Positions 1-6,014 of a stretch of DNA of 7,806 bases are shown piece after piece. Positions within the stretch are counted from its first letter, which is position 1. Every line of letters begins with the position of its first letter. The stretch lies in the NCBI GenBank assembly GCA_030637505.1, contig DAOWGJ010000276.1, positions 1 to 7,806 on the forward strand, in the 5' to 3' direction. The DNA is from Holophagae bacterium (GTDB taxonomy: Bacteria > Acidobacteriota > Thermoanaerobaculia > Thermoanaerobaculales > Sulfomarinibacteraceae). The translations under genes and the position numbers were made by a program. Below the pieces are notes generated by a model. That model was not told the DNA's origin and did not search any database. It saw only the letters and a list, made by a program, of their open reading frames with translations.

Positions 1-28
1 AAAAAACGGGGCGGCCGAGGCCGCCCCG
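1..28 (-). terminator. Rho-independent terminator of the Spy/CpxP-like gene
   Basis: Read on the minus strand, a perfect 9-bp GC-rich stem (bases 20-28 with 7-15) closes a 4-base loop and is followed at once by six U residues (bases 6-1). It begins 32 nt past the stop codon of the minus-strand chaperone gene, which is the normal place for an intrinsic terminator. On the plus strand there is no U tract after the stem, so it should work in one direction only. Confidence 0.9.
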
Positions 29-60
29 TGTGGTGGAAATCACCGAGTCTGAGGTGAAGA

Positions 61-579
61 TCAGCGACAAGGCTTCGAGTGCCGTTTTCCGCCTCGCCGT
101 CCGTGCCTTTCGTTCTTGATCTGTTTCAGGGCTTCGCGTTGCTCAGGAGTCAAGACGGACAGGACTTCGGCACGTGTTTGCATCTGATTCACCATCAAAT
201 CGGCATGGAGCGCCGACTGGCTGTCGGCGAACTGACGGGCTGCTGCCTCGTCAAAAATCGCGGGATCGTTGGATTCCCGCCAGGCGTCCCTCTGGGTGTG
301 CAGTTGCTCGCCGAGGGCCTCGAACTGGGGACGGGCGTTCTCGAGGATCGATTCTATTTGCGAGATCTGCTCGTCGGTGACATCGAGGTCGTTGGCGTTT
401 CGGAGCATGTGGAGGAGTCTCTGGAAATCGCCGCCCCCTCCCATCGGGCCGGCCATGGGGCCGCCCCATTGACCATCTCCCTGGTGGGGGCCGTGGGGCG
501 AGCCTTGGGCGCTGAGGACGCCAGTGAATCCAACAAGGGCGGTTACGAGGACCAGCGGAATCAACCAATTTCTTTTCAT
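61..579 (-). CDS. Spy/CpxP-like periplasmic chaperone (LTxxQ family)
   Basis: This encodes a 172-residue exported protein. Residues 1-24 form a signal peptide (basic MKRN, then a hydrophobic core, with probable cleavage after LSA). A Gly/His/Pro-rich linker covers about 26-50. The helical body has two LTxxQ-type motifs, VTDEQ at 67-71 and LTPEQ at 143-147; this pair, about 75 residues apart, is the hallmark of the Spy/CpxP family. The C-terminus is strongly basic (RHGRRGGKRH). Family members bind misfolded envelope proteins in the periplasm, and CpxP also dampens its sensor kinase. The ATG at 579 is preferred over an ATG at 720 because it starts the signal peptide and has a good Shine-Dalgarno AGAGAGG (bases 591-585) 5 nt upstream. 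It is divergent from the cpxR-like gene, exactly the enterobacterial cpxP/cpxRA arrangement. Whether it is a CpxP or Spy ortholog cannot be settled by eye, so no symbol is given. Confidence 0.88.
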   Translation of the reverse strand: MKRNWLIPLVLVTALVGFTGVLSAQGSPHGPHQGDGQWGGPMAGPMGGGGDFQRLLHMLRNANDLDVTDEQISQIESILENARPQFEALGEQLHTQRDAWRESNDPAIFDEAAARQFADSQSALHADLMVNQMQTRAEVLSVLTPEQREALKQIKNERHGRRGGKRHSKPCR

Positions 580-618
580 GAGAGCCTCTCTTTCTGCCGC
601 TGTCTGCGGCGGTCGCGT

Positions 619-707
619 GTTGAACGTGTCAACCGGCTCCAGTGTTGACTCTTTGAGGTGTAGATGTGTCGCGATACTGTCAAGAAACGTCAAGCTTGGT
701 CGTTGAA
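619..707. promoter_or_regulatory. Cluster of GTCAA motifs including a CpxR-box-like direct repeat
   Basis: The 166-bp divergent spacer (580-745) contains GTCAA at 679-683 and again at 689-693, giving GTCAA-N5-GTCAA. Two more exact copies lie nearby: 628-632 (plus) and 645-649 (as TTGAC, minus). The copy at 628-632 also sits in a 5+5 inverted repeat (619-633, GTTGA-N5-TCAAC). About 0.3 exact copies are expected by chance in a spacer of this size. The E. coli CpxR box is GTAAA-N5-GTAAA, so the spacing is identical and one base differs. The direct repeat is 53-67 nt upstream of the cpxR start and 100-114 nt upstream of the chaperone start, suitable for controlling both. TTGACA on the minus strand (683-678) could also be a -35 element, but I find no convincing -10 at normal spacing. 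Confidence 0.5.
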
Positions 708-745
708 TCTCGGGAAACACTGCTCAGGTGTTACATTGATCCAGT

Positions 746-1459
746 ATGGCGAAGATATTGCTCGTTGACGATGACGTCGAACTCTGTCGGTTGGTCTCCG
801 AATTCCTCAAGGGCGAGGGTTGGGAGGTCGCGGCGGTCCACGACGGCGAAACCGGGGTTGAGCGCATCCTCGGGAATGAGTGGGATCTGGTCATCCTTGA
901 CGTCATGCTTCCCAGTTGCAACGGCTTGGACGTCTTGCGGCGGATTCGGGAGCGCACTTCGGTCCCGGTTGTGATGTTGACTGCCCGCGGAGACGAAGTG
1001 GACCGGATCGTCGGGTTGGAATTGGGCGCGGACGACTATCTGCCGAAGCCCTTCAATCCGAGGGAACTGGCGGCACGGATTCGTGCAGTGATGCGTCGAA
1101 CCGGAGCCGAACGGGGGTCCGTTGTTGAATGCCTGACGGTCGGGGATCTCATTCTGGACATGGGCGCGCGTTCCGTCAGGAGGGACGGTGTCACGATCGA
1201 TTTGACCGGCGTCGAATACGAACTGCTGGAGATGCTGCTGGAGCGAGCCGGTTCTGTGGTCTCTCGAGAGGACCTGTCCAGGCGGGCCCTGGGACGTCGG
1301 CCTTCTCACTTCGATCGATCGCTGGACACTCATCTCAGCAACCTCCGCAAGAAGTTGGGGCCTTTCCCTGAGGGAAGGGAGAGGCTGAAGACCGTCCGTG
1401 GCGTTGGGTACCAGTACGTCAAGGCATCGACGGATGGCACCGGAGATTCTCAGCGGTGA
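746..1459 (+). CDS. cpxR: CpxR-like response regulator (OmpR/PhoB family)
   Basis: This is a 237-residue transcription factor. The receiver domain (about 1-118) has acidic-pocket residues D8-D10, phospho-acceptor D52 (VILDVMLP), switch T79 (MLTA) and K101 (PKPF), so it looks fully competent. The winged-helix DNA-binding domain covers about 130-230. Its stretch VVSREDLSRRALGRR followed by FDRSLDTHLSNLRKKL closely follows E. coli CpxR (VVSREHLS...LGKR, FDRAIDMHISNLRRKL), and it ends in the usual VRGVGYQYV wing. It probably activates envelope-stress genes, including the divergent chaperone gene. The ATG at 746 gives the canonical MAKILLVDDD start, although I see no strong Shine-Dalgarno before it. 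The stop overlaps the GTG start of the kinase gene by 4 nt. The symbol rests on motif similarity and gene order; another OmpR-family ortholog group is possible. Confidence 0.9.
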   Translation: MAKILLVDDDVELCRLVSEFLKGEGWEVAAVHDGETGVERILGNEWDLVILDVMLPSCNGLDVLRRIRERTSVPVVMLTARGDEVDRIVGLELGADDYLPKPFNPRELAARIRAVMRRTGAERGSVVECLTVGDLILDMGARSVRRDGVTIDLTGVEYELLEMLLERAGSVVSREDLSRRALGRRPSHFDRSLDTHLSNLRKKLGPFPEGRERLKTVRGVGYQYVKASTDGTGDSQR

Positions 1460-2826
1460 AAAGCCTGTTTTTCCGATTGTTCCTTTGGTTCTGGCTGAGC
1501 CTGGTTCTCGTCGGTGCAGTGTTTGTCGTTTCGTCACCATTTCTGACCCGGACCCATCCGCGACTGGCTCATTGGGAACAAAGCGCAGGGGAGCGAGCGC
1601 TGATCCATGTCGAGCGGGTGGCAAAAGCCTTGGAGCAGCAGGGACCCAAGGTCCTGGAGACTGCCCAGGCCCGTCGCCGTATGGGGAGGGCCCGGGGACC
1701 GATTCCGATGATTCAGGTCTTTGATGAGAACGGTGTCGAAATCACGGGCCTCCCGGTTGACCCTGAGGCACGCCGGCTGGCCTCGAGAGCGTTGGAGCAG
1801 GGTGAAGCGATGGCGGAACGGCTCGGAGTCAGGCACCTCAGTGCCGAGCCGGTGATTGATCCGACCGGGCGCCAGTTCGTTGTCGTTGGAATAATTCTGC
1901 GCCATCCCAGTCCTGTCGATCTTCTGGAGCCGGGTGTCCTGCTGCCTCGTCTCTTCCTGTTGGCCCTGGTCGCCGCCGTTCTGGTCTGGTGGATGGCCCG
2001 CCACCTCAGTTCGCCCGTCGGGGCTCTTCGAGAAGCCACAGGAGCTTTGGCCTCCGGTGATTTGAGTGCAAGAGTGCCTGGAATGGTGGTTGGGAGGCAC
2101 GACGAATTCGGGCAGCTGGCACGTGACTTCAACGGCATGGCCGAACACATCGAACGAATGGTCGAAAACCAGAGGCGACTTCTTGGGGATGTGTCTCACG
2201 AGCTGCGGTCCCCGTTGGCCCGCCTCAATGTTGCGCTCGAACTGGCCCGGCAAAAGGCCCATGGTGCAGCCGAAGGTGCCCTGGACCGGGTCGAATTGGA
2301 ATCATCTCGCCTCGACGATCTGATTTCGCGACTCCTGGAATTCACCCGTCTTGACAACGATCAGCTGGAACGAATCCCGGTGGATCTGGTTGGACTGACT
2401 GAAGAAATCGTCGCGGATGCAGCATTTGAGAACACCGGCGCCGAGCTGCATTTCGATCGGCCGAGTGCCGGTGAGGTCTGTGTCCTCGGTGATGCAGCAC
2501 AACTGCGGGCGGCGATCGACAACGTCATCCGGAATGCCGTGTTTTTCAGCGGTTCCGCCACAACTGTCGAAATTGAGGTTGAAATAACGGATTCATTCGC
2601 CCGAATTCGAGTGGCTGACCGTGGGCCAGGTATCCCGGAGGAGGAACTGACGAGGGTCTTTGAGGTCTTTTACCGGATCGAAGATGCTCGCGATCGAGGT
2701 CGAGGCGGGGCAGGGTTGGGGCTGGCCATTGCCTCGAGGGCCGTCCAACTTCACGGTGGATCAATTACGGCTCGGAATCGGGACGGTGGAGGTCTGATCG
2801 TCGAGATCGATCTCCCATGCGCCTGA
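1456..2826 (+). CDS. cpxA: CpxA-like sensor histidine kinase
   Basis: This 456-residue inner-membrane kinase should phosphorylate the upstream regulator. TM1 is at about 5-27 (FWLSLVLVGAVF, close to the CpxA N-terminus), an extracytoplasmic sensor region at about 28-160, TM2 at about 161-180 and a HAMP linker at about 181-235. The dimerisation/phosphoacceptor domain has the H-box GDVSHELRSPL with H248. The ATPase domain has an N-box (IDNVIRNAVFFS, N356 and N360), G1 box DRGPGIP (388-394), F box VFEVFYR (401-407) and G2 box GGAGLGLAI (417-425). The run FYRIEDARDR before the G2 box is very similar to CpxA. It starts with GTG inside the GTGA overlap with the regulator stop, which implies translational coupling. 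Its last 66 bp overlap, tail to tail, a minus-strand membrane-protein gene. All catalytic boxes appear intact. The sensor loop is not recognisably similar to the enterobacterial one by eye. Confidence 0.9.
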   Translation: MKSLFFRLFLWFWLSLVLVGAVFVVSSPFLTRTHPRLAHWEQSAGERALIHVERVAKALEQQGPKVLETAQARRRMGRARGPIPMIQVFDENGVEITGLPVDPEARRLASRALEQGEAMAERLGVRHLSAEPVIDPTGRQFVVVGIILRHPSPVDLLEPGVLLPRLFLLALVAAVLVWWMARHLSSPVGALREATGALASGDLSARVPGMVVGRHDEFGQLARDFNGMAEHIERMVENQRRLLGDVSHELRSPLARLNVALELARQKAHGAAEGALDRVELESSRLDDLISRLLEFTRLDNDQLERIPVDLVGLTEEIVADAAFENTGAELHFDRPSAGEVCVLGDAAQLRAAIDNVIRNAVFFSGSATTVEIEVEITDSFARIRVADRGPGIPEEELTRVFEVFYRIEDARDRGRGGAGLGLAIASRAVQLHGGSITARNRDGGGLIVEIDLPCA

Positions 2827-3297
2827 TCTGAGAGCTGAGCCTTCGCCGAGGACTCGTCCCCTTGCCTCTGGGTGACGAATCCCGCCGCCGAGGTGGGCGG
2901 TCCAAGCCATCAGACCGGCGACGATGATCAACAGGACCGCCAGACCGCGGACGAGCCATGGTGACGGACCGTCGTCGGCGGCAGTCCTCAGCAGACCCTG
3001 AAGGGCGACGATGCCCGCGAAGATCGCGCCGATGAAGGCGGCGCGTCCGACGAGGGCGTGACGTTCTGCCAGCTCCAGGGTGGCATCGTCGAGGCCGCCA
3101 CGCAGTTGTTCAAAGGCCGGAGGGCCTGAGCCGTAGGCGACAACCGCGCCGACCGCGCATACAACCGCAAAGGCGCAGCCGATCAGGATCAATCGTCGGT
3201 CGCTGAAGAACAGTCCAAGAAGCATGACAGCGAGCGTGAACATCACACCTATCACAGGAAGGTGGACGATGACGATGTGGAGATAGGGGGGTGTCAT
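2761..3297 (-). CDS. Four-helix membrane protein, DUF2231-like
   Basis: This is a 178-residue integral membrane protein with predicted segments at about 6-30, 36-55, 84-102 and 116-135 and a polar C-terminal tail. It has several conserved-looking histidines in or near the helices: LHIVIVHLP (H7, H12), AERHALVG (H80) and AHLGGGIRHPE (H135, H142). An HxP-type first helix and a late HLGG..RHPE motif recall DUF2231-type membrane proteins, which have been suggested to bind haem, but I recall this from memory and the function here is unknown. The ATG at 3297 fits the first helix, although a purine-rich GAGGG lies 18 nt upstream, too far to be a good ribosome site. Its 3' end overlaps the kinase gene by 66 bp in convergent orientation, and neither gene shows a terminator there. 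It could be co-transcribed with the membrane-protein gene 290 bp upstream on the same strand. Confidence 0.8.
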   Translation of the reverse strand: MTPPYLHIVIVHLPVIGVMFTLAVMLLGLFFSDRRLILIGCAFAVVCAVGAVVAYGSGPPAFEQLRGGLDDATLELAERHALVGRAAFIGAIFAGIVALQGLLRTAADDGPSPWLVRGLAVLLIIVAGLMAWTAHLGGGIRHPEARGRVLGEGSALRSGAWEIDLDDQTSTVPIPSRN

Positions 3298-3341
3298 GGG
3301 AGTGACGATGCCCTCGGCAAGCTTGGCAGAGCACTCTGTCG

Positions 3342-3381
3342 CAGACTGGAGACTAGAAACTGGAAACTAGAAACTGGAAAC
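3342..3381 (+). repeat. Heptamer tandem array (GAAACTN), locus 1 left
   Basis: About 5.7 consecutive 7-bp units are visible: CAGACTG, GAGACTA, GAAACTG, GAAACTA, GAAACTG, GAAAC. The seventh base alternates between G and A and the two outermost units are degenerate, as expected if the array erodes from its outer side. It translates as the low-complexity RNWKLET pattern, which explains spurious frames here. Confidence 0.9.
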
Positions 3382-3500
3382 AAAGAACACCGAGTTGTCT
3401 CTGGGCCGCTTTTTACCGTGTTGATGTCTGCGGACATTGATGTTGAGCCAATCACAGGAGCGGTCGGTGGACTGAGCAAAGAGTGTTTTACCTTTTCACC

Positions 3501-3514
3501 ACAACCTTGAAAAT
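3501..3514 (+). repeat. Shared 14-mer, locus 1 copy
   Basis: ACAACCTTGAAAAT occurs here and, exactly reverse-complemented, at 5838-5851. In both places exactly 7 nt separate it from the adjacent heptamer array. A chance 14-base match between two inner segments of about 100-130 bp is of order 1 in 10,000, so the two loci probably share an ancestor. See the repeat-element finding. Confidence 0.75.
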
Positions 3515-3521
3515 GGAGCCC

Positions 3522-3549
3522 AGTTTCCAGTTTCCAGTTTCTAGTTTCC
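3522..3549 (-). repeat. Heptamer tandem array, locus 1 right (inverted)
   Basis: Four exact 7-bp units (AGTTTCC, AGTTTCC, AGTTTCT, AGTTTCC) are the reverse-orientation form of the GAAACTN array 140 bp to the left. Together the two arrays contain a perfect 21-nt inverted repeat. A 24-nt stretch including this array (3527-3550) also recurs in the same strand orientation at 5945-5968. Confidence 0.9.
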
Positions 3550-3587
3550 AAAAAGTGCCTCCTGGGATGTGACCCAGACCCCTGCAT

Positions 3588-4490
3588 TTACTCGTCGCTT
3601 GTTCCTATCGCCTGTGAGGCTTCGACTCCGGAATCTACGGCTTCGTAGTTCAGTTCACTGCCGCGCATTGAATGCGGGATCAGGTAGACGATTGTCATCA
3701 CCGCTGCTGCGGCTACGACCAGTAAACGCCCGACCCACTCCTTTTTAATCGGTTTGAAGCCGATAGTTGAGCAGGCGAGAATCCAAACGATCCACATGAT
3801 CAGGACCTTGTTATCGGTAAGGTCACCTCCGAAGGGCCAACCCGTCCAGTAGGCGCCGAATGCGTATTTCTGGACAATTGGCCCCAACACCATTCCGCCG
3901 ACTGTCATGCCGGCCAGGGTCGTCCATGCGCTCCAGCGCATCCCGGAGGGGGCGAAGACTGCGGACAGGCCGGTCCTGAGGCCGAACAGAACGGCAAAAA
4001 ACATCAAGAAGATGTGCGGGATCAAGACCGTCGCGGGGACGGGGTCCTTGTAGCGGAGGATCACCGTGTCTTCGTCGCCGGAAGGCAGCCGGATCGCCCC
4101 TTCCGGCGCCTGCAGGATCACCGAGTATTCAACCTTGCCGGCCGCGACCTGACGGGGAAGATCACCGACGAGGAAACCGTCGCTACTGGTCATCGGAAGC
4201 GACGAGAATTCCTCTTCAGTCGGATAGCGGCGCCATTCGATGGAGGCCGAGGTCTCGCCACCGGGATCGGGGATTTTCACATGGGCGGGGGTGGTCGAAA
4301 TGCCGCTGCGAACCAGGCGGTAGGTGTAGGTTGTGGCGGTGGTCTCGAATGAGCCACGTTTGGGATGGGTGGGACCGGTCATGCGTTGGTAGATCACCGA
4401 AGCGGCCATCAGGACGACTGCAAGGACCCAGATCGTGATCTTGAGCCAGGTGGCTGTTTTTCCTGCTGTTGGTTTTAGAGGGCTCATCAT
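3588..4490 (-). CDS. Conserved integral membrane protein with extracytoplasmic domain, unknown function
   Basis: This is a 300-residue protein. One TM lies at about 15-34, followed by a soluble, beta-rich region of about 115 residues (36-150, starting YQRMTGPTHPKRG) that is probably extracytoplasmic. Four more TM segments follow at about 152-171, 186-207, 226-244 and 255-272. Notable polar motifs near the helices are YWTGWPFGGDLTDNK (214-228) and IPHSMRGSELNY (271-282), whose charged and aromatic residues look functional. I recall similar conserved hypothetical membrane proteins with GP.(Y/H)P.RG and PFG.DLTDNK motifs but know no function. Tandem ATG codons open the gene: AAGGAA sits 7 nt before the first, GGAG 5 nt before the second (4487), so either may be used. 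It is divergent from the PLP-enzyme gene with only 60 bp between starts, so their promoters must be very close or overlap. Confidence 0.82.
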   Translation of the reverse strand: MMSPLKPTAGKTATWLKITIWVLAVVLMAASVIYQRMTGPTHPKRGSFETTATTYTYRLVRSGISTTPAHVKIPDPGGETSASIEWRRYPTEEEFSSLPMTSSDGFLVGDLPRQVAAGKVEYSVILQAPEGAIRLPSGDEDTVILRYKDPVPATVLIPHIFLMFFAVLFGLRTGLSAVFAPSGMRWSAWTTLAGMTVGGMVLGPIVQKYAFGAYWTGWPFGGDLTDNKVLIMWIVWILACSTIGFKPIKKEWVGRLLVVAAAAVMTIVYLIPHSMRGSELNYEAVDSGVEASQAIGTSDE

Positions 4491-4539
4491 GTCTCCATTC
4501 CTTCGGGGGTGAATTCTACACTGTTACACTCCCCGGCCG

Positions 4540-4545
4540 AGGAGG
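4540..4545 (+). promoter_or_regulatory. Strong Shine-Dalgarno setting the PLP-enzyme start
   Basis: A perfect AGGAGG lies 5 nt before ATG 4551. The frame is open further upstream to a GTG at 4509, but the extra 14 residues have no counterpart at the start of the enzyme family and this ribosome site lies inside them. ATG 4551 is therefore the chosen start. Confidence 0.85.
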
Positions 4546-4550
4546 AGCTC

Positions 4551-5741
4551 ATGAGTCACGACGTTAAACACCTGTCCCGTTCGACCCAGGTCATTCATGC
4601 CGGGCAGTATTGCGATGAGGCCACCGGAGCGGTGGCGCCGCCGATTTTTCAGACCTCGACCTTTTGTTTCGATAATTGCGCTCAAGGTGCTGATCGATTT
4701 GCGGGTGCCCAGGAGGGTTTTATATATACGCGCATGGGAAACCCGACGGTGGCGCGGCTGGAAGAGGCGGTGTCAACCCTCGAAAGCGGATTCGGCGGAT
4801 TGGCCACTGGATCGGGGATGGCGGCCCTGACGACGACCCTGTTTGCACTGCTCAATCAGGGTGACCATCTGGTCGGGACCTCATCGGTTTACGGGCCTTC
4901 GCGGGTGGTGATCGAGAGAGATTTCTCTCGTTTCGGAATTGCATCGACTTTTGTCGACACCTCGGATACCGACGCAGTTCGAACTGCGATCAGGCCGGAA
5001 ACTCGATTGGTCTTCATCGAAACTCCGGCCAATCCGACGATCGTCCTGTCCGACATTCCCGCGATCGTGGAGATTGCCCACGAGAACGGCGCTCTGGTGC
5101 TGGTTGACAACACGTTTGCCTCGCCGATCCTGCAACGGCCGCTGGAGCTCGGCGCCGACATCGTGATGCACTCGATGACCAAGTTCATCAACGGTCACAC
5201 CGATATCGTTGCCGGCATGATCGTGCCCAAGACCGAGGATCTCTTCAAAAAGATACGCTCGGTACACTTTTACGTCGGCGCCTGCATGGACCCGCACCAG
5301 GCGTGGCTGGCGTTGCGAGGGTTCAAAACGCTCTCACTGAGAGTTCTTGCGGCCCAGGAAGGGGCCCAGAAACTGGCACAGTGGCTGGAATACCACGAAA
5401 AGGTCGAGTGGGTACGGTATCCCGGCTTGGCCAGCCATCCACAGCACGAGCTGTCTCAACGCCAGATGGACGGCCCAGGGTCGTTGATTTCGTTTGAGGT
5501 CAAAGGAGGACTCGAGGCAGGAGCCAAGCTCCTGGACTCAGTTCGCCTGATGACGCTGGCTGTATCGCTGGGTGGCGTCGAGAGCCTGATTCAGCATCCT
5601 TCGAGCATGACCCACGCCGCCATGGGGCCGGAAGACCGGATCGAAGCAGGGATCAGCGACGGCCTGGTCAGACTTTCGGTCGGCTGTGAGGACGTCGAGG
5701 ATCTGATCGCCGACCTGCAGCAGGCGTTTGAGAAGGTGTGA
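4551..5741 (+). CDS. PLP-dependent Cys/Met metabolism enzyme, methionine gamma-lyase-like
   Basis: This 396-residue fold-type I PLP enzyme of the trans-sulfuration family is the usual family length. Visible features are the phosphate-binding YTR (Y60, R61), cofactor-stacking Y114, D186 in VDNTFASP, Schiff-base K211 in HSMTKFINGH, substrate-carboxylate R374 in GLVRLSVG, and the late run LAVSLGGVESLIQHPSSMTH. In that run V338 sits where cystathionine gamma-synthase and gamma-lyase have Glu, and QHP.SMTH is typical of methionine gamma-lyase, which splits methionine into methanethiol, 2-oxobutyrate and ammonia. However, the lyase signature Cys (C116 in the Pseudomonas enzyme) is Pro here (YGPS), and the Lys-Asp pair near 240 appears as Phe-Tyr. 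Substrate preference is therefore open: gamma-lyase, cystathionine-type lyase or homoserine sulfhydrylase. No sulfur genes flank it, so context gives no help. Confidence 0.9.
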   Translation: MSHDVKHLSRSTQVIHAGQYCDEATGAVAPPIFQTSTFCFDNCAQGADRFAGAQEGFIYTRMGNPTVARLEEAVSTLESGFGGLATGSGMAALTTTLFALLNQGDHLVGTSSVYGPSRVVIERDFSRFGIASTFVDTSDTDAVRTAIRPETRLVFIETPANPTIVLSDIPAIVEIAHENGALVLVDNTFASPILQRPLELGADIVMHSMTKFINGHTDIVAGMIVPKTEDLFKKIRSVHFYVGACMDPHQAWLALRGFKTLSLRVLAAQEGAQKLAQWLEYHEKVEWVRYPGLASHPQHELSQRQMDGPGSLISFEVKGGLEAGAKLLDSVRLMTLAVSLGGVESLIQHPSSMTHAAMGPEDRIEAGISDGLVRLSVGCEDVEDLIADLQQAFEKV

Positions 5742-5809
5742 GCGGGCGATGAGCGATCTGTCCTCCAACTGCTTTGAATATGCGAAGCAGGTCCCGGGGT
5801 ACGATACCC

Positions 5810-5830
5810 GAAACTCGAAACTCGAAACTA
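5810..5830 (+). repeat. Heptamer tandem array (GAAACTC/A), locus 2 left
   Basis: Three exact units GAAACTC, GAAACTC, GAAACTA are present. The seventh base is C rather than the G/A seen in the other arrays, so this tract pairs imperfectly with the opposite array at 5947-5974. Confidence 0.85.
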
Positions 5831-5837
5831 TATCGCG

Positions 5838-5851
5838 ATTTTCAAGGTTGT
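5838..5851 (-). repeat. Shared 14-mer, locus 2 copy (inverted)
   Basis: This is the exact reverse complement of bases 3501-3514. Exactly 7 nt (5831-5837) separate it from the heptamer array, the same spacing as in locus 1. It shows that locus 2 is the same kind of element inserted or copied in the opposite orientation. Confidence 0.75.
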
Positions 5852-5946
5852 CTGAAATCGCCAACAATGTAGGGGCCATCTCATCGATCAACCGCACTAA
5901 TTGTTCACGAATAGATGACACCGCGACGCTTCTCCTCGTGTTTTCC

Positions 5947-5974
5947 AGTTTCCAGTTTCTAGTTTCCAGTTTCA
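5947..5974 (-). repeat. Heptamer tandem array, locus 2 right (inverted)
   Basis: Four units (AGTTTCC, AGTTTCT, AGTTTCC, AGTTTCA) are present. A 24-nt stretch covering most of it (5945-5968) is identical to 3527-3550. It ends 40 nt before the glgA start codon, so it lies in or next to the glgA 5' leader. Confidence 0.9.
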
Positions 5975-6014
5975 TTTTCTTTGTTCCTGGCTCCGCCGTG
6001 TTTGGGACTTCACC

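Larger units (their letters stand above)
3298..3587. other. 290-bp intergenic repeat locus 1
   Basis: No convincing gene lies here; the short frames across it are largely translations of heptamer repeats. It contains a GAAACTN array (3342-3381), an inner segment (3382-3521), and an array in the opposite orientation (3522-3549). The arrays include a perfect 21-nt inverted repeat (3361-3381 with 3530-3550) separated by 148 nt, so a transcript of either strand could form a long hairpin. The inner part also has a small palindrome, ATGTC-TGCG-GACAT, at 3424-3437. It separates two same-strand membrane-protein genes. Confidence 0.75.
5742..6014. other. 273-bp intergenic repeat locus 2
   Basis: This gap separates the PLP-enzyme gene from glgA. 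It holds a short GAAACTN array (5810-5830), an inner segment (5831-5946) and an opposite array (5947-5974), the same arrangement as at 3342-3549. A frame from ATG 5749 to 6027 crosses it, but over a third of it is repeat translation and it overlaps the glgA start, so I do not call it a gene. No clear terminator for the upstream gene or promoter for glgA is visible. The glgA start lies 40 nt after the second array. Confidence 0.75.

Noticed and set aside
79..648. Plus-strand 189-codon frame opposite the Spy/CpxP-like gene
   Set aside because: The minus-strand reading has a signal peptide, LTxxQ motifs, ribosome site and terminator; the plus-strand reading has none.
731..1624. Minus-strand 297-codon frame opposite cpxR and the start of cpxA
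   Set aside because: Antisense to clearly conserved domains; no recognisable motif, and long antisense frames are common in GC-rich DNA.
3342..3549. CRISPR array
   Set aside because: The repeats are contiguous 7-bp units without spacers and no cas genes are present.
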